Positions 19,771-29,722 of a stretch of 64,000 bases of DNA are shown piece by piece (the stretch's first letter is position 1; every line of letters begins with the position of its first letter). A program made the translations under genes and the position numbers. The notes beneath the pieces are model-generated. The model saw nothing but the letters and a program-made list of their open reading frames with translations, was not told where the DNA came from and did no database searches. This DNA is from Tenebrio molitor (taxonomy: Eukaryota; Arthropoda; Insecta; Coleoptera; Tenebrionidae), in assembly GCF_963966145.1 (NCBI RefSeq), contig NC_091054.1, positions 19,716,001 through 19,780,000 of the forward strand, written 5' to 3'.

Positions 19771-22244
19771 ACAACAGTCAAGTGTTAGGTCGCTACAGAT
19801 CGCATTTTACAACGCACGTGGTCTGCGAAGCTCCCGCAACGAGCTGGAAGTCTTCGCAGACGATTACGATCTCGACGCGTTCTTGGTCATCGAGACCAAA
19901 TTACAACCCGGAACCCCAGACCCCAACATTCGGGACTTCGATCTTTATCGTAGCGACCGCACTCGCGGTCCCGGAGGAGGAACAGCCATTTACGTACGCC
20001 GTGAAATTCGACACCACCAGGTTGCGCTTCCCGTTCTCCAGAACCTGGAAGCCACCGCCGTGACAATCGAGACCGCGACCGGTCCATTGACGTTCATTTC
20101 GTGTTATCACCCCCCGCGACTCTTGCTCCGGGAAAACGACATCAACGAAGTTTTAGATTCCGGCACCTCGGTCATCGCCGCGGGCGATTTCAACGCCAAG
20201 CACGAGGCCTGGGGCAGTCGAAGAGCGAACCGCAACGGTCGAATTTTAATCGAACACGCGGACAACATCGACATCCTAATTGAGGCTCCCCCGGAGCCAA
20301 CATATTACGACGCTCGCGACTTCCACGCCGATACGCTCGACATCGCACTGTTAAAAAACGTGCCTTTTTCAAACTCGCCTACATGCCTCTCAGGCACTAG
20401 ACTCCGACCACTTCCCCGTGCTGATTCACATCGGCGACGAAGCAAACGACGCGAACAGAAATTCAACCCTCCAAAACACGAATTGGCCGCGCTTCGCGGA
20501 AATCCTCGCGGAAAGCCTACCAAATTGGCAGTGCCGTTGACAGGATGGAAGCAAACCGCCTCGGCAACGAAGTTAAATACGCGCTCATCGATCACCGCAA
20601 TGATCGGTGGGAAAGAAAACTCGAATCTCTCACCACGGAGGACAACTCGATCTGGAGAATGGCGAAAGCGCTCCGCTCGAACAAAAAGCCATTACCACCG
20701 AATCACGGTACGCGCGGACTCGTTTTCTCGAACGATGTAAAAGCAGAGGCGTTCGCTGACAGTTTGGAGCTGCAGTGCAGACCGAACATCGCCGACGCCG
20801 ACCTGGATCACATGGAAGTATTCGAGCACGAAATCGAAGAAATCCTTTCGGAACCAAACAACACCCCCATTACGTGATTTTCATCCCCAAGCCCGGGAAA
20901 GATCCGAAATTTCCTCAAAATTATCGCCCCATTAGTCTTCTCTCGAACGTAGCAAAAGTCATTGAAAAAGTTATTCTGACCCGGCTGGTCAAAATGGCTA
21001 ACAACAACGCCGCAATTCCTGACGAACAGTTCGGGTTCCGCCCCAAACACTCCACCGCGGACTAATTAATTCACGTCACCGAATTTATATCACACGGTAT
21101 GAATCAACAACGATCAACCGGCGCGATTTTTCTCGACGTGGCCAAAGCCTTCGACACCGTCTGGCACGATGAACTTGTTTATAAGCTCCACGCGGCAGGC
21201 CTACCGTTGGCGATGGTCAAACTCATCAACTCGTTTCTCGAAAACCGCGTTTTTCACGCGAATATCGGACACGCACTCTAGACGGAACGCGAAATCGAAG
21301 CAGGCGTCCCACAGGGTTCGGTGCTCTTGCCGACCCTGTACGCAATTTTCACTGCCGACATCTCCAAACCCGACGGAACAAAGATCCCGTTGTATGCAGA
21401 CGACACTGCAATTCTCACGCGCTTGTGGTCCCCCGAACTAGCGACGCAGCGGCTCCAAAGCGCTGTTGAAAGTCTGGAAACATGGTTTCGCTTGTGGCGA
21501 ATCGACGTGAATCCAGAAAAGAATAGTGCGATTCTCCTCACCCGGCGGCTTCACCGACCGTCCGGCCAAATTGTCATATTAAACCGCGCCATCCCGTGGA
21601 AAACCGAAGCAAAATACCTCGGAATCAAATTCGATAATCACCTCCGATTCAACGCTCAAGTGGAGCACGTGAAAACTCGCGCCCAGACTGTTCGTGGGAA
21701 ACTTAATTCGCTGGTTTGCCGGCGAAGCAAGTTGTCCACAAAGAACAAAATAACGATCTATCGAACGATAGTCAGACCGGCAATGATGTACGGCGCCGCG
21801 GTCTGGGGTAACGTGTCCAACACGCAACTCCAGAAACTACAAGTCATGCAAAACAAATTCCTCCGGGCCGCCTTCAACGCACCCTGGTTTGTCAGAAACG
21901 CTCAACTCCATCGGGAAGCAAATCTTCCAACCATCAGGGAGTACCTGCACGATGTTAACGATGATAATCACCCAAACCCCCTCGTGCGCGAATCCGTCTA
22001 TGTCTGCTCCTCTGACAGGACTGAAGTGACACCTCCTGTCTTTCGCGAAGTTTTTCGGTGTTTTTATTACAGATCTCGACGGACAAACATTTCCGAGTAT
22101 GTTTCAGATTTCATTCCAGGGCAGACTCCAGCTCCAGAGGACCAGCTAATGCGCAATCAAACTGGGTTAATTTTTATAGTTTCTTCTATATTTATTCTCT
22201 CGAGCCTTTCCTTCATTTCTTCTTCGGCTCCAACATCGTTGTAA
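19763..22244 (+). pseudogene. Jockey-like element B, ORF2 (APE endonuclease and reverse transcriptase)
   Basis: The native start is ATG at 19763-19765 (M-T-V-Q-Q); the longer frame beginning at 19757 borrows an ATG from the insert. The endonuclease shows IAFYNARGL, VIETKL, CYHPP and AAGDFNAKHEAWG; its C-terminal SDH-type end is damaged after 20380. The RT is spread over three or four frames: YRPISLLSN and FGFRPKHST (to 21065), FLDVAKAFDTVWH (21099-21281), GVPQGSVL (about 21300), and LYADDTAIL with the thumb region (21321-22000). In-frame stops at 21063-21065 and 21279-21281 and several shifts abolish function. The YADD catalytic pair is conserved. Confidence 0.82.
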
Positions 22245-22438
22245 CGCACAAGCGGGAGCATTCCGTCGACGTCGGCTGCAGCCGCACCCTCCCCACTCGC
22301 GCGCGATTTTTGTTTTTACTTTTCCCAAAATCCCTACCATGCTCCCGACCTGCTGGATTCGCAACTGGAGGCCGATCAGCTAGGGGGTAGAGTAACCCGA
22401 TGCTTGACAAGTCTGTTGATCAGCCCTACCAATCAATG

Positions 22439-22520
22439 TATAGGCGCCTACTATTCAGATAGGAGAAAGATGAGTCCCGAACTCGCACTCCTAAAGGTCA
22501 GACAGTTTATTATTATATTG
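22439..22520. other. Short unassigned segment between element B and gypsy-2
   Basis: Follows the Jockey-like 3' end and contains CAGTTTATTATTATATTG before gypsy LTR sequence begins at 22521. Origin not determined. Confidence 0.35.
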
Positions 22521-22721
22521 CGTACTGGCAGTTGAGTCCAAGCTGTCCAGAAGAACGACATGTTTTATTCCACCCTTCCCGGTCATTATCAGAGCTAAAT
22601 CATACCAAACGGAATGCATCTCCAACTCGTCGGTGACGGTCTACCAGGTCCACCCGGGGTCAGCTTCCTCTGTCACTCCGGAGCGTTACGGTCGCTCGGC
22701 CACCGTACGCCAGAGGTAACA
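22521..22721 (+). repeat. gypsy-2 5' LTR, 5'-truncated
   Basis: From CGTACTGGCAGTTGAGTCCA to GAGGTAACA it matches the last part of the 3' LTR at 25637-26044. The first half of the LTR is missing, replaced by unrelated sequence on the left. Confidence 0.85.
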
Positions 22722-22724
22722 AAT

Positions 22725-22742
22725 TGGCGCCCATAGAGCCCC
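22725..22742 (+). promoter_or_regulatory. gypsy-2 primer binding site, tRNA-Lys-like
   Basis: TGGCGCCCATAGAGCCCC starts 3 bp after the LTR end. TGGCGCC followed by C is typical of tRNA-Lys-primed elements; only the first 8 bases fit well. Confidence 0.55.
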
Positions 22743-22825
22743 TTTAGGAAGTCCTCTAACTGGAATCGTCGAGGATAACAAGATCCCGTTTCCGTTTGTT
22801 CGAAGGAGGTGTAGAAGAGCCCGTC

Positions 22826-23500
22826 ATGGACGACGTTCAACCGCCACAAACCAACACCGAAGGTGAGTCGACCCACAATTTGCAAGCAGCCCCGGAGTCC
22901 GTAGTCACCATGAGCCTCGACGGAGCCCTCCAGCCGGTACTGCCCACTGGGGGCAGTGCCACGTCCATTTTGTGGCCTGCAGCACTAGCAGCTGTACTCC
23001 GGAGCGAGGAGTACCTGCCCACCTTCAGTGGCGACCCGGATGAAGACTCAGAGGATTTCATCAGCGAAGTCCGGGAGTTTTTCACCACCTCAGCCAACGC
23101 GGCTTTGCCCGAACGGGTCAAGGCAAAGATCGCCCACCGACAGCTGCGTGGACAAGCCGCCCGAGAAAACAAATTCTTCGCCACCAGAGACCGATGCCTC
23201 AACGATGTGGAAGCACGCCTGAGGGAGGAGTTCGGTGTCGAGGCCAACTTCAGGGGCCTCTACCAGCAATTCCAGAGGGGCAGTCTAGGATGGGAGGAGC
23301 CGGTGGAAGTGTTCTTCGCTAGCGGCTGTTCCCGGAAACACCGAAAGTCCGACTGGTAAAGGAACTCATCGGGCAAATGCCGACTCAAGCCCGACCTATC
23401 TTGGCTGGCCAAGGTCTCCAGAGGTTGGTAGATCTTCGACTTGCTGCCAAGGAGGTTATCGCGTACTTGAGGCCAGCACCCAGGAAACAGACCCAATAAA
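22826..23500 (+). pseudogene. gypsy-2 Gag
   Basis: An ATG at 22826 opens a Gag-like frame with YLPTFSGDPDEDSEDFI followed by a helical region (about residues 75-165), typical of Ty3/gypsy capsid (FSG-motif retrotransposon gag). The frame is lost near 23320. Family-like sequence (LVKELIGQMP...) continues in another phase to a stop near 23500. No zinc knuckle was found, possibly lost with the frameshift. It cannot produce a complete Gag. Confidence 0.75.
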
Positions 23501-23549
23501 ACTGGCGCAGGACCGACGGAAGATCCCCACCACGGTCCGAGCCAACCGC

Positions 23550-24939
23550 TTGAGCGCCACCGAGGCCTCTCTTCCCCGGGTCGAGGTCCGCATTGGCCAA
23601 CGGACCTTCCAGGCTATCTTAGACTCGGAGGCATCAGCGAACTTCGTCTCCGGTCGCATCTTCCAGGCAGAGGACGTTACCAGGCAGCAGCTGGAGCTGG
23701 CCAGCCGGGAAGCGGTAAGTCACACTATTAGGCTAGTTAGGGACGAACAATTCCACATTCGGCCATACCACCCATCGCAGGACAAGAAGGGCACTCTGTT
23801 CGAGTGCGTTAGTGACATGCTGGCGTCGGACGCGATCGAACGATCGCCGGTAGTGTTGGTGCGGAAGAAGGACGGCACAGTGCGGTTTTCTACCGATTCA
23901 GGAAATGCTTTGCGACTTCGGGACTGCCCAAGTGTATTCGTCGATGGACTTAAAATCCGGCTACTGGCAGATCCCGATGGACCCGATATCCAAACATCTC
24001 ACCACGTTCGCGACGTCCGACGGGACATTGTATCAGTACCGAGTGATGCCATTCGGGCTAAAAAACGTGCCGGCCACGTTCCAAAAACCAATGACACGTG
24101 TATTAGCAGGACTCCTAGGAAAGTGCGTGCATGTGTACCTGAACGACATCATCGTATACTCAAGGACACATGAAGAGCATGTCTCACACTTGCGCCAAGC
24201 GTTCGAGAGGCTCCATGAGTACGGGCTTCATTGCGCGGTCGAAAAATGTCGGTTCGGAGTATGCGAACTTCCGTACCTGGGACACGTAATCGGAAGTAAG
24301 TGCAATCGGCCCCAGGAAGGACATTTACGGCAGATACGTGATGCGCCCACACCCAGGATCAAGAAACAACTTCAGAGTTTCTTGGGGCTCGCAAACTGGA
24401 TGCGGGAATATGTACCGCGGTTCTCCGAGATCGCCGCCCCGCTGACAGACCTTCTTCACAAAGGTAAGAGCTTCAAGAGGACCACCGCCGCTAAAGAAGC
24501 CCTTCTGAACTTGAAGGAGGCCTTGGATCGACCACTCGTGCTGCACCGTCCAGATCCGGATCTGGGCTTCATCCTTCAGACACACGCGAGCGGCGTGGGT
24601 ATCACCGCTATCCTGTTCCAGGAGCACGAATCACAACGCCGTATCACATCCTACGTCAGCGCCCGCCTGAATGTCAACGAACAGGAATATCTCTCCATCG
24701 TATGCGTCGTGAAAAAGTACCGGCCGTACTTGGAGGAGAGGCCATTTGTCCTGAGGTCAGATAACAAGAGACTCCTTTGGCTCAACACCACCAAGGAATC
24801 GAACGCCAAGCTCACGCGATGCGCGCTCCTGCTTCAAGAATTCAACTTGCGGGTCGAGCACGTCCCCGGAAAAGAGAACGAGCTCCCAGACTTGCTGTCA
24901 CGACAGCCCAGCGACGACCACGTGTGCAAGGAGGCGTAA
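23550..24939 (+). pseudogene. gypsy-2 Pol: protease, RT and RNase H
   Basis: The protease region reads VEVRIGQRTFQAILDSEAS: the catalytic D-S/T-G is D-S-E. RT begins around 23740 (IRPYHPSQDKKG) and changes frame near 23900, continuing as SSMDLKSGYWQIPM, MPFGLKNVPATFQK and then YLND at about 24138-24149, where gypsy-1 has YLDD. RNase H starts LQTHASG where gypsy-1 has LQTDASG. The frame ends in a TAA at 24937-24939. Key residues of three enzymes are therefore mutated, independent of the frameshift. It is co-linear with gypsy-1 over the region they share and clearly of the same family. Confidence 0.88.
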
Positions 24940-24979
24940 GAAGACGACCGGATGCTGGTGCCGATGAGGGAAGAGGTAA

Positions 24980-25410
24980 ATTTAGCACAACACGTTGAAC
25001 CGGAGTTCCCAGGAATGGTTGCCCGGCTACAGCGAATCAAAGCGGAGGGACCCCGAGAGAGCCTTTGCCGAGAATTACCATATCGTGGACGGGAGTCTTG
25101 TCAAACAGGACGGACAGCGCCGACTTTTGTGGGTACAGGAGGCCGCGAGACCTCGGGTGCTGCAAGAGTTCCATGACTCCCCGGAGGCCGAACACCCAGG
25201 CCAAGACGAAACATACCGGGCCCTCACGAGGTTCTATGCCTGGCCTACAGCCCAGCGGGACGTCCGCAGCTGCCTCATGTGCGCGACCACCAAGAGAGGT
25301 CCCGTAAAAGCCGCGGTCCCGCTGCGAGCCCACACTCCACAGCAGCCCTGGCAGACCATTGCCATCGACTTCATGGGGCTGTATGAAGTCACTCCAGAAG
25401 GAAAAAGGTA
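24980..25410 (+). pseudogene. gypsy-2 Pol: integrase N-terminal part
   Basis: The zinc-binding HHCC region is present (FHDSPEAEHPG...CLMCATTKRG), then the first catalytic Asp in IDFMGLYE. Homology to gypsy-1 stops at GKRYL (about 25410). The remaining integrase core and tail, about 1.1 kb in gypsy-1, are absent and replaced by about 200 bp of T-rich sequence before the 3' LTR. The integrase is not functional. Confidence 0.88.
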
Positions 25411-25636
25411 CCTGTCATTTAATTTCTGTTCCATTCACTGGTTATTTTTTTCATTTCGTTTTGTGTTATTTGATAATTTCATTCACTGTTTGTTAATCTC
25501 GCATCTCATTTTGTGTTATTGTATTGTACCTATTGATAACCTCGTTTCTGTTTCATTTACTGTTAGTTTTAGTTCGTTTTTATTGTATTGATAATAATAA
25601 AATGGACGGTCAGGACGCCGCCGGTCGCCTTACCGA
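25411..25636. other. T-rich spacer replacing the deleted integrase region
   Basis: Imperfectly repetitive T-rich DNA (words such as CATTTTGTGTTATT recur), followed near 25600 by a segment also present before the gypsy-1 LTR (GTCAGGACGCCGCCGG). Confidence 0.6.
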
Positions 25637-26044
25637 TGTTGGGTTCTCTGGGGGAGCGAGCGTGTCACCTCGCGGGGACGGGGCTTCCGTGGAGACACGA
25701 ACGGTTCGTCTCTGACCACCCGCTGCGAGGGCAGGCCTTACGTGGAAACCTAAACGTTTCGTTTCCGAACACCCGCTGAGATGGCGGCGCCTAAATGAGA
25801 ACAGCAAATAAAAGCGACCACCGGCGGCCGTACTGGCAATTGAGTCCAACCTATCCAGAAGAACGACGTGCTTTATTCTACCCTTCCCGGCCCTTACCTT
25901 CCCGGCCCTTATCAGAGCCAAGTCGTACCAAACGGGACGCATCTCCAACTCGTCGGTGACGGTCCATCAGGTCCACCCGGGGTCAGCTTCCTCTGTCACT
26001 CCGGAGCGTTACGATCGCCCGTCCACCGTACGCCAGAGGTAACA
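25637..26044 (+). repeat. gypsy-2 3' LTR
   Basis: Starts TGTTGGGTTCTC and ends GAGGTAACA. It carries two imperfect 53-bp direct repeats starting at about 25688 and 25741, each a small hairpin (GAGAC...GTCTC and GGAAAC...GTTTCC) followed by ACCCGCTG. The gypsy-1 LTR lacks this block and is shorter. A CAAATAAAAG word (25805-25814) may be the poly(A) signal. Confidence 0.8.
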
Positions 26045-26340
26045 CTACCTGCAACGGTTTGCAAATTTGGAAGATCGGGACGTGGTCTCCCCAAATTTTT
26101 TATAAATAATTTGTATTGATAATTCAATAAATTACCAAGCAAGCACACCATCTTGACAATTTTGAATTTCATTTCTATCCATTTTCTAATTAATAATTAT
26201 GTTAAATTTAAATGTTTGAAATCGTTAATACCACCTACATCACCGAGTTTTTTAATTATCTTGGGGTATTTGATTTTGAAATCTGACACAGGACTAGACG
26301 AGGAAAACCTCTGAAAAAAAACCCTATTCAACTATAATAC

Positions 26341-26420
26341 AGTCTGGTCGGGGATTTGAACCTCGAACCTCCCAAATTTAAACCGGACGCGATATCCACG
26401 CAGCCACGGTGCTCTGTTCT
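26341..26420 (-). mobile_element. tRNA-derived SINE head (SINE-A)
   Basis: On the minus strand the sequence has an A-box-like GTGGCTGCGTGG followed after about 40 nt by a B-box GGTTCAAATCC, inside a tRNA-like frame ending in GACCAGAC. It is not a real tRNA because the acceptor ends do not pair well and no clear anticodon arm is formed. The body would run left (to about 26190), but its end was not identified. Confidence 0.55.
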
Positions 26421-26538
26421 GACGCAGGCGTATTTATGCCAGAGGTACACCGCCTTTGCCATTTGCTATTTGCAAATTTCAAGGTCAATCTCGTGTGGAT
26501 AAATCCTATGGATCTTGGTCAGCTGAGGGTCTGCAAAA

Positions 26539-26673
26539 AATAGTATATGGACCTCGGGAGTGAATGATTTTTACCCTCAGTGCTTTGTAGAATCCTCGGG
26601 GTACGCCCTCGGGCTACAAACTGCACCTCGGGTAAAAATCATCCACTTCACTCCCTCGGTGCATAATATACTA
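26539..26673. repeat. Palindromic MITE-like repeat, family P2 copy 1
   Basis: The arms (26539-26590 and 26614-26673) pair imperfectly, with outer ATAGTATAT/ATATACTAT and inner TGCTTTGTAG/CTACAAACTGCA. A second copy with the same words is at 48232-48365. No coding capacity. Confidence 0.7.
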
Positions 26674-27574
26674 TCTATATATATAAAACAAAGTCGGGTT
26701 AGTTACGCTATTTATAACTCAAAACGGCTGGACAGATTTTTATGATCTTTATATTGTTGGATTTGTCTCCGCCCCGATTAGCAGAATAACTATTAAAACA
26801 TCGAATAACTAACGAAAAAAAAATTATGAAGAAAATTCATTTTGAAAGGTTATGTCATCTGTCACAATCTGTCATTGTGCGCGCATCGACAATTTGAACT
26901 TAATTGAGATTTAACGTCAGCTGAGTTTTAACATCAAGTGTGATCAATGGTGATCAACAACACGTACTTTAGCATTGTACAGGGTGCGACAACATAACTT
27001 CCTTTTTTGAAATGCTCGCTATTCAGACTGTAGGGGTCGTAATGGGGCGGGGGTGGTCTCATTCGAAAGCCGTGGTTTTAAAGATTTGTTCCCTATCCCC
27101 CTGTCAGCTGCCATCATGCGTTAGAAGAGTGGAAAGCCTGCGTTTGCCGTTGAGGTCCGTCATTAATTTAGTTAATACGAATTTACCCAGAACTGCCCTA
27201 CAAATATGTATGTTTCATTTCAATTACAATTTTACGATTATTGTTCCTAATGCGTTCAATTATTTAAAAAATGTAACAACTTGGGAGCAGTGTTCGGTTG
27301 AATTATAACCTAAAATAGATTTATTAAGACAAATCACAATACTGCCAACTAAAATGTCAGATTTTCATAGATAGTCCGAATTTGAAATAATCGTGAATGG
27401 TTTATATGTGTCCTAATTAATGTGCTTTTATTTTTAATTTGCTAAGTTTGCCGCATTCAAGTGCCACAGTTGAACGAATATTTTTCCAAATTAATCTCTA
27501 TAATGCTTGATTTACAACTTTATGTCACTCAAATGACTTTGACGACCAGAATAATTTGTCACCAATAATACCGA
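26674..27574. other. Intergenic stretch
   Basis: It contains TACAGGGTGCGACAAC at 26979, a mariner-type terminal motif without an identified partner. The 98-aa frame at 27012-27308 shows no motif. At about 27535-27572 it shares a short stretch (ACTTTGACGACC...AATTTGTC) with 56625-56660. Confidence 0.4.
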
Positions 27575-27675
27575 GCGATCATTTAAAAAATAAATCGAAT
27601 TGGCTTTGGAGCCTATGCTATAGCATGGGTTGCCATAGGTAACACACCGACTCGATTTATTTTTTAATGGATCGC
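27575..27675. repeat. Palindromic repeat with AAAAAATAAATCGA arms
   Basis: The arms 27575-27603 and 27647-27675 pair (GCGATCATTTAAAAAATAAA with its inverse). The centre contains two nested short hairpins (CCTATG...CATGG and CCATAGG). Confidence 0.65.
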
Positions 27676-27693
27676 ACCGTACTTACAATTATA

Positions 27694-27875
27694 TCGAGCG
27701 ATCAAATTAATTTGTCATCTAGTCTTCCATGGATTTGAATCCGTATGTCTTTGCGATTAATATGTCGAGATCTAACCTGTGTTTCGCGCTGTGATTATTA
27801 TAGCATGGAGTTCAAGTAACGACATACGGTTTCAGATTCATGGATAACTCGATTACAAATTAATTTGATTACTCT
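27694..27875. mobile_element. MITE with GAGCGATCAAATTA ends, copy 1
   Basis: About 180 bp with inverted ends (GAGCGATCAAATTAATTTGT left; AAATTAATTTGATTACTC right). It shares interior sequence, in opposite orientation, with 56103-56282 (AGATCTAACCTGTGTTTC here). Confidence 0.7.
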
Positions 27876-27910
27876 TTTTATGTAGTTTGTAGTTGAACAT
27901 CCTTCAATAC

Positions 27911-29330
27911 GTTGTAGTGACCCAGTTTAAAATTTAAAATTTTAAAATTCCCGGTACCGCCACGAGAGCGCGCCAAATGGGAAGGTACTAGCGGCTAGAC
28001 TAGGAACTAAGGGATGGGGTTGGTAATCTTGGCGAGTTGGCGACGCTGTTGAAAAGCGGAAAGATAGCGGGGATGAAACGGGCTCGCGCGGGCGGTTGAA
28101 GGGGGTAGGACACTTTTGTTTGGTTTTTCGAAACGAACAGACCTTGCGAAGAGCGATCCAATATTCCAAAAATCTGTAAGTTACATCTGAACCGATTACA
28201 CTACCGTTCCGAGTAGATATTTTGTGTCCCCGTGAAGAATTCAACGTTTTTAATTCACCTGGGTAATTTATCCCACTTTCGTTGCCTTTTTTTTGTGTTT
28301 TGTTTTGGGACCAGGACCACGTGGTAAGGGTATGTTGTAGATTTCATTTTGTTGCATGCTGTTTCTTTAAGAGGCGTCCATTTGTTAATTTTAAGCGTTA
28401 TCCCTAAATTTCTCCCGGGAGGTCCATTTTTGACAATCTGTTAATTTCGAAGATTAGTAGCCGTCGTCCGGACCGCGTGCGTCCATTTTGTTTTTCTTTC
28501 ACTAACATTTTCTAACGGCACCCGACCCGCCATTTTTTTTGTTTAGTATTGCCAGCGAGTATTGTATTCCCTTTTAAAGCGTTTTATTTTATCGTTATTT
28601 AGCCTCGCGTTTTGTTCGCTTTTATTTCCTCATTGTTTAATGTGCGTTTAGTTTTGCTTATGTTATCATTGTTTAATGTTGCGTTTTGTTTTGCTTATTT
28701 TATCATTGTTTAATGTTGCGCTCTGTTTTGCTGGATTTTCCCATCATTGAATGTTACTCTTCGTTTGTTTGAATTAAACTCGGTTTTTTTGTTTTTCTTT
28801 GTCTTGTTGCTAGATTTCGGAAAAGTTAGAGTTCAAATGTTGTAAGTACGATCACATGGGAGCTAGGTGACATTCAGGAGGTCGGAGGAGTTGTTTAGTC
28901 AAATTTCCGTGGGGGCGACGGTTATGTAGGACCGTATAACGGAGGTGGTACAAGTTCTGCTGTATGCGACTCTGAGAAGCTGACGTGAAGCCCCCGTCGC
29001 AGTTATAGGGATCTTGGGAGTTTGTCGGAAACGGTTGGTTGGGGAAGGTGGAACAAGTTCTGCTCTACGCGACTCTGAGAAGCTCATCGTATAACCCCGA
29101 ACGCTTATATCACTCGGAATTGGTCGGTACACAGTAGTCCGACACGCGATACCCCGAGTACCTATAAATGTCGCTGCTTTCAAGACGATTCAGATTTTCT
29201 GAGTCCCCTCGCGGCCGAAAGTTTGTTACCTCCAGCTCTAAGTTCCCGTTGGCGTACCTTGACCGTGTAGTTCCAAATTAAACATTGTTTTGTCATTAAT
29301 CGAATTGTAAAATATGAGTAATACCTGGGA
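27911..29330. other. Unassigned repeat-like region with tandem repeats
   Basis: It begins TGTAGTGACCCAGTTTAAAA, which resembles the start of the repeats at 31765 and 36028. It contains a tandem array of about 44-bp units (TTATCATTGTTTAATGTTGCG) near 28632-28760. It also holds two copies of a 43-bp block starting 28944 and 29047, whose common core is ACAAGTTCTGCT...GCGACTCTGAGAAGCT. No coding motif was found. It could be a degenerate long LTR. Confidence 0.4.
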
Positions 29331-29722
29331 TACGGTTTTTGAAGAGGGTTTTTCATCCGTCCCTGTCTGTAATAACTGCCTTATAATTTGTTTACTTGTT
29401 TTGCAAGCATTAAACTGTCATTTTGTCTGTCATGTGCCCGTTTTTCTGTTATTTTAAATATTATTGCATTCATCTTGTCGTTTATCTTTGTGATGTACTC
29501 AACTAGTTAATTTCTTGTACTTCGTTAACCTTAATTTCTGTCTTTTGTATTCGTTTCAATTTCTTTTTCATCAAAGTTATTACAGGCATTTTTAATAAAA
29601 GGTATTTTGCGCCCCTCACATGTGTGTAAAAATATCTGGATGTGGAACCTAAAAACTTTATTATTATTGAATTAGTTATATTTGTGCTATATTAATAACA
29701 TAATTACATAAACATTTTTGTT

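Larger units (their letters stand above)
17885..22438 (+). mobile_element. Non-LTR retrotransposon B (Jockey-like), decayed and interrupted
   Basis: It contains ORF1, ORF2 endonuclease and RT and a 3' tail in which a CTGATCAGCC-like motif is followed by ACCAATCAAT (ending about 22438), a form often seen at Jockey-clade 3' ends. ORF1 and ORF2 were linked by a TAATG stop/start overlap, now split by an 875-bp insert. Many stops and frameshifts and a probable internal deletion near 20380-20545 make it a fossil. The left junction with element A is approximate. Confidence 0.8.

Noticed and set aside
26341..26420. Functional tRNA gene on the minus strand
   Set aside because: B box is good, but there is no matching acceptor stem and no convincing anticodon arm.
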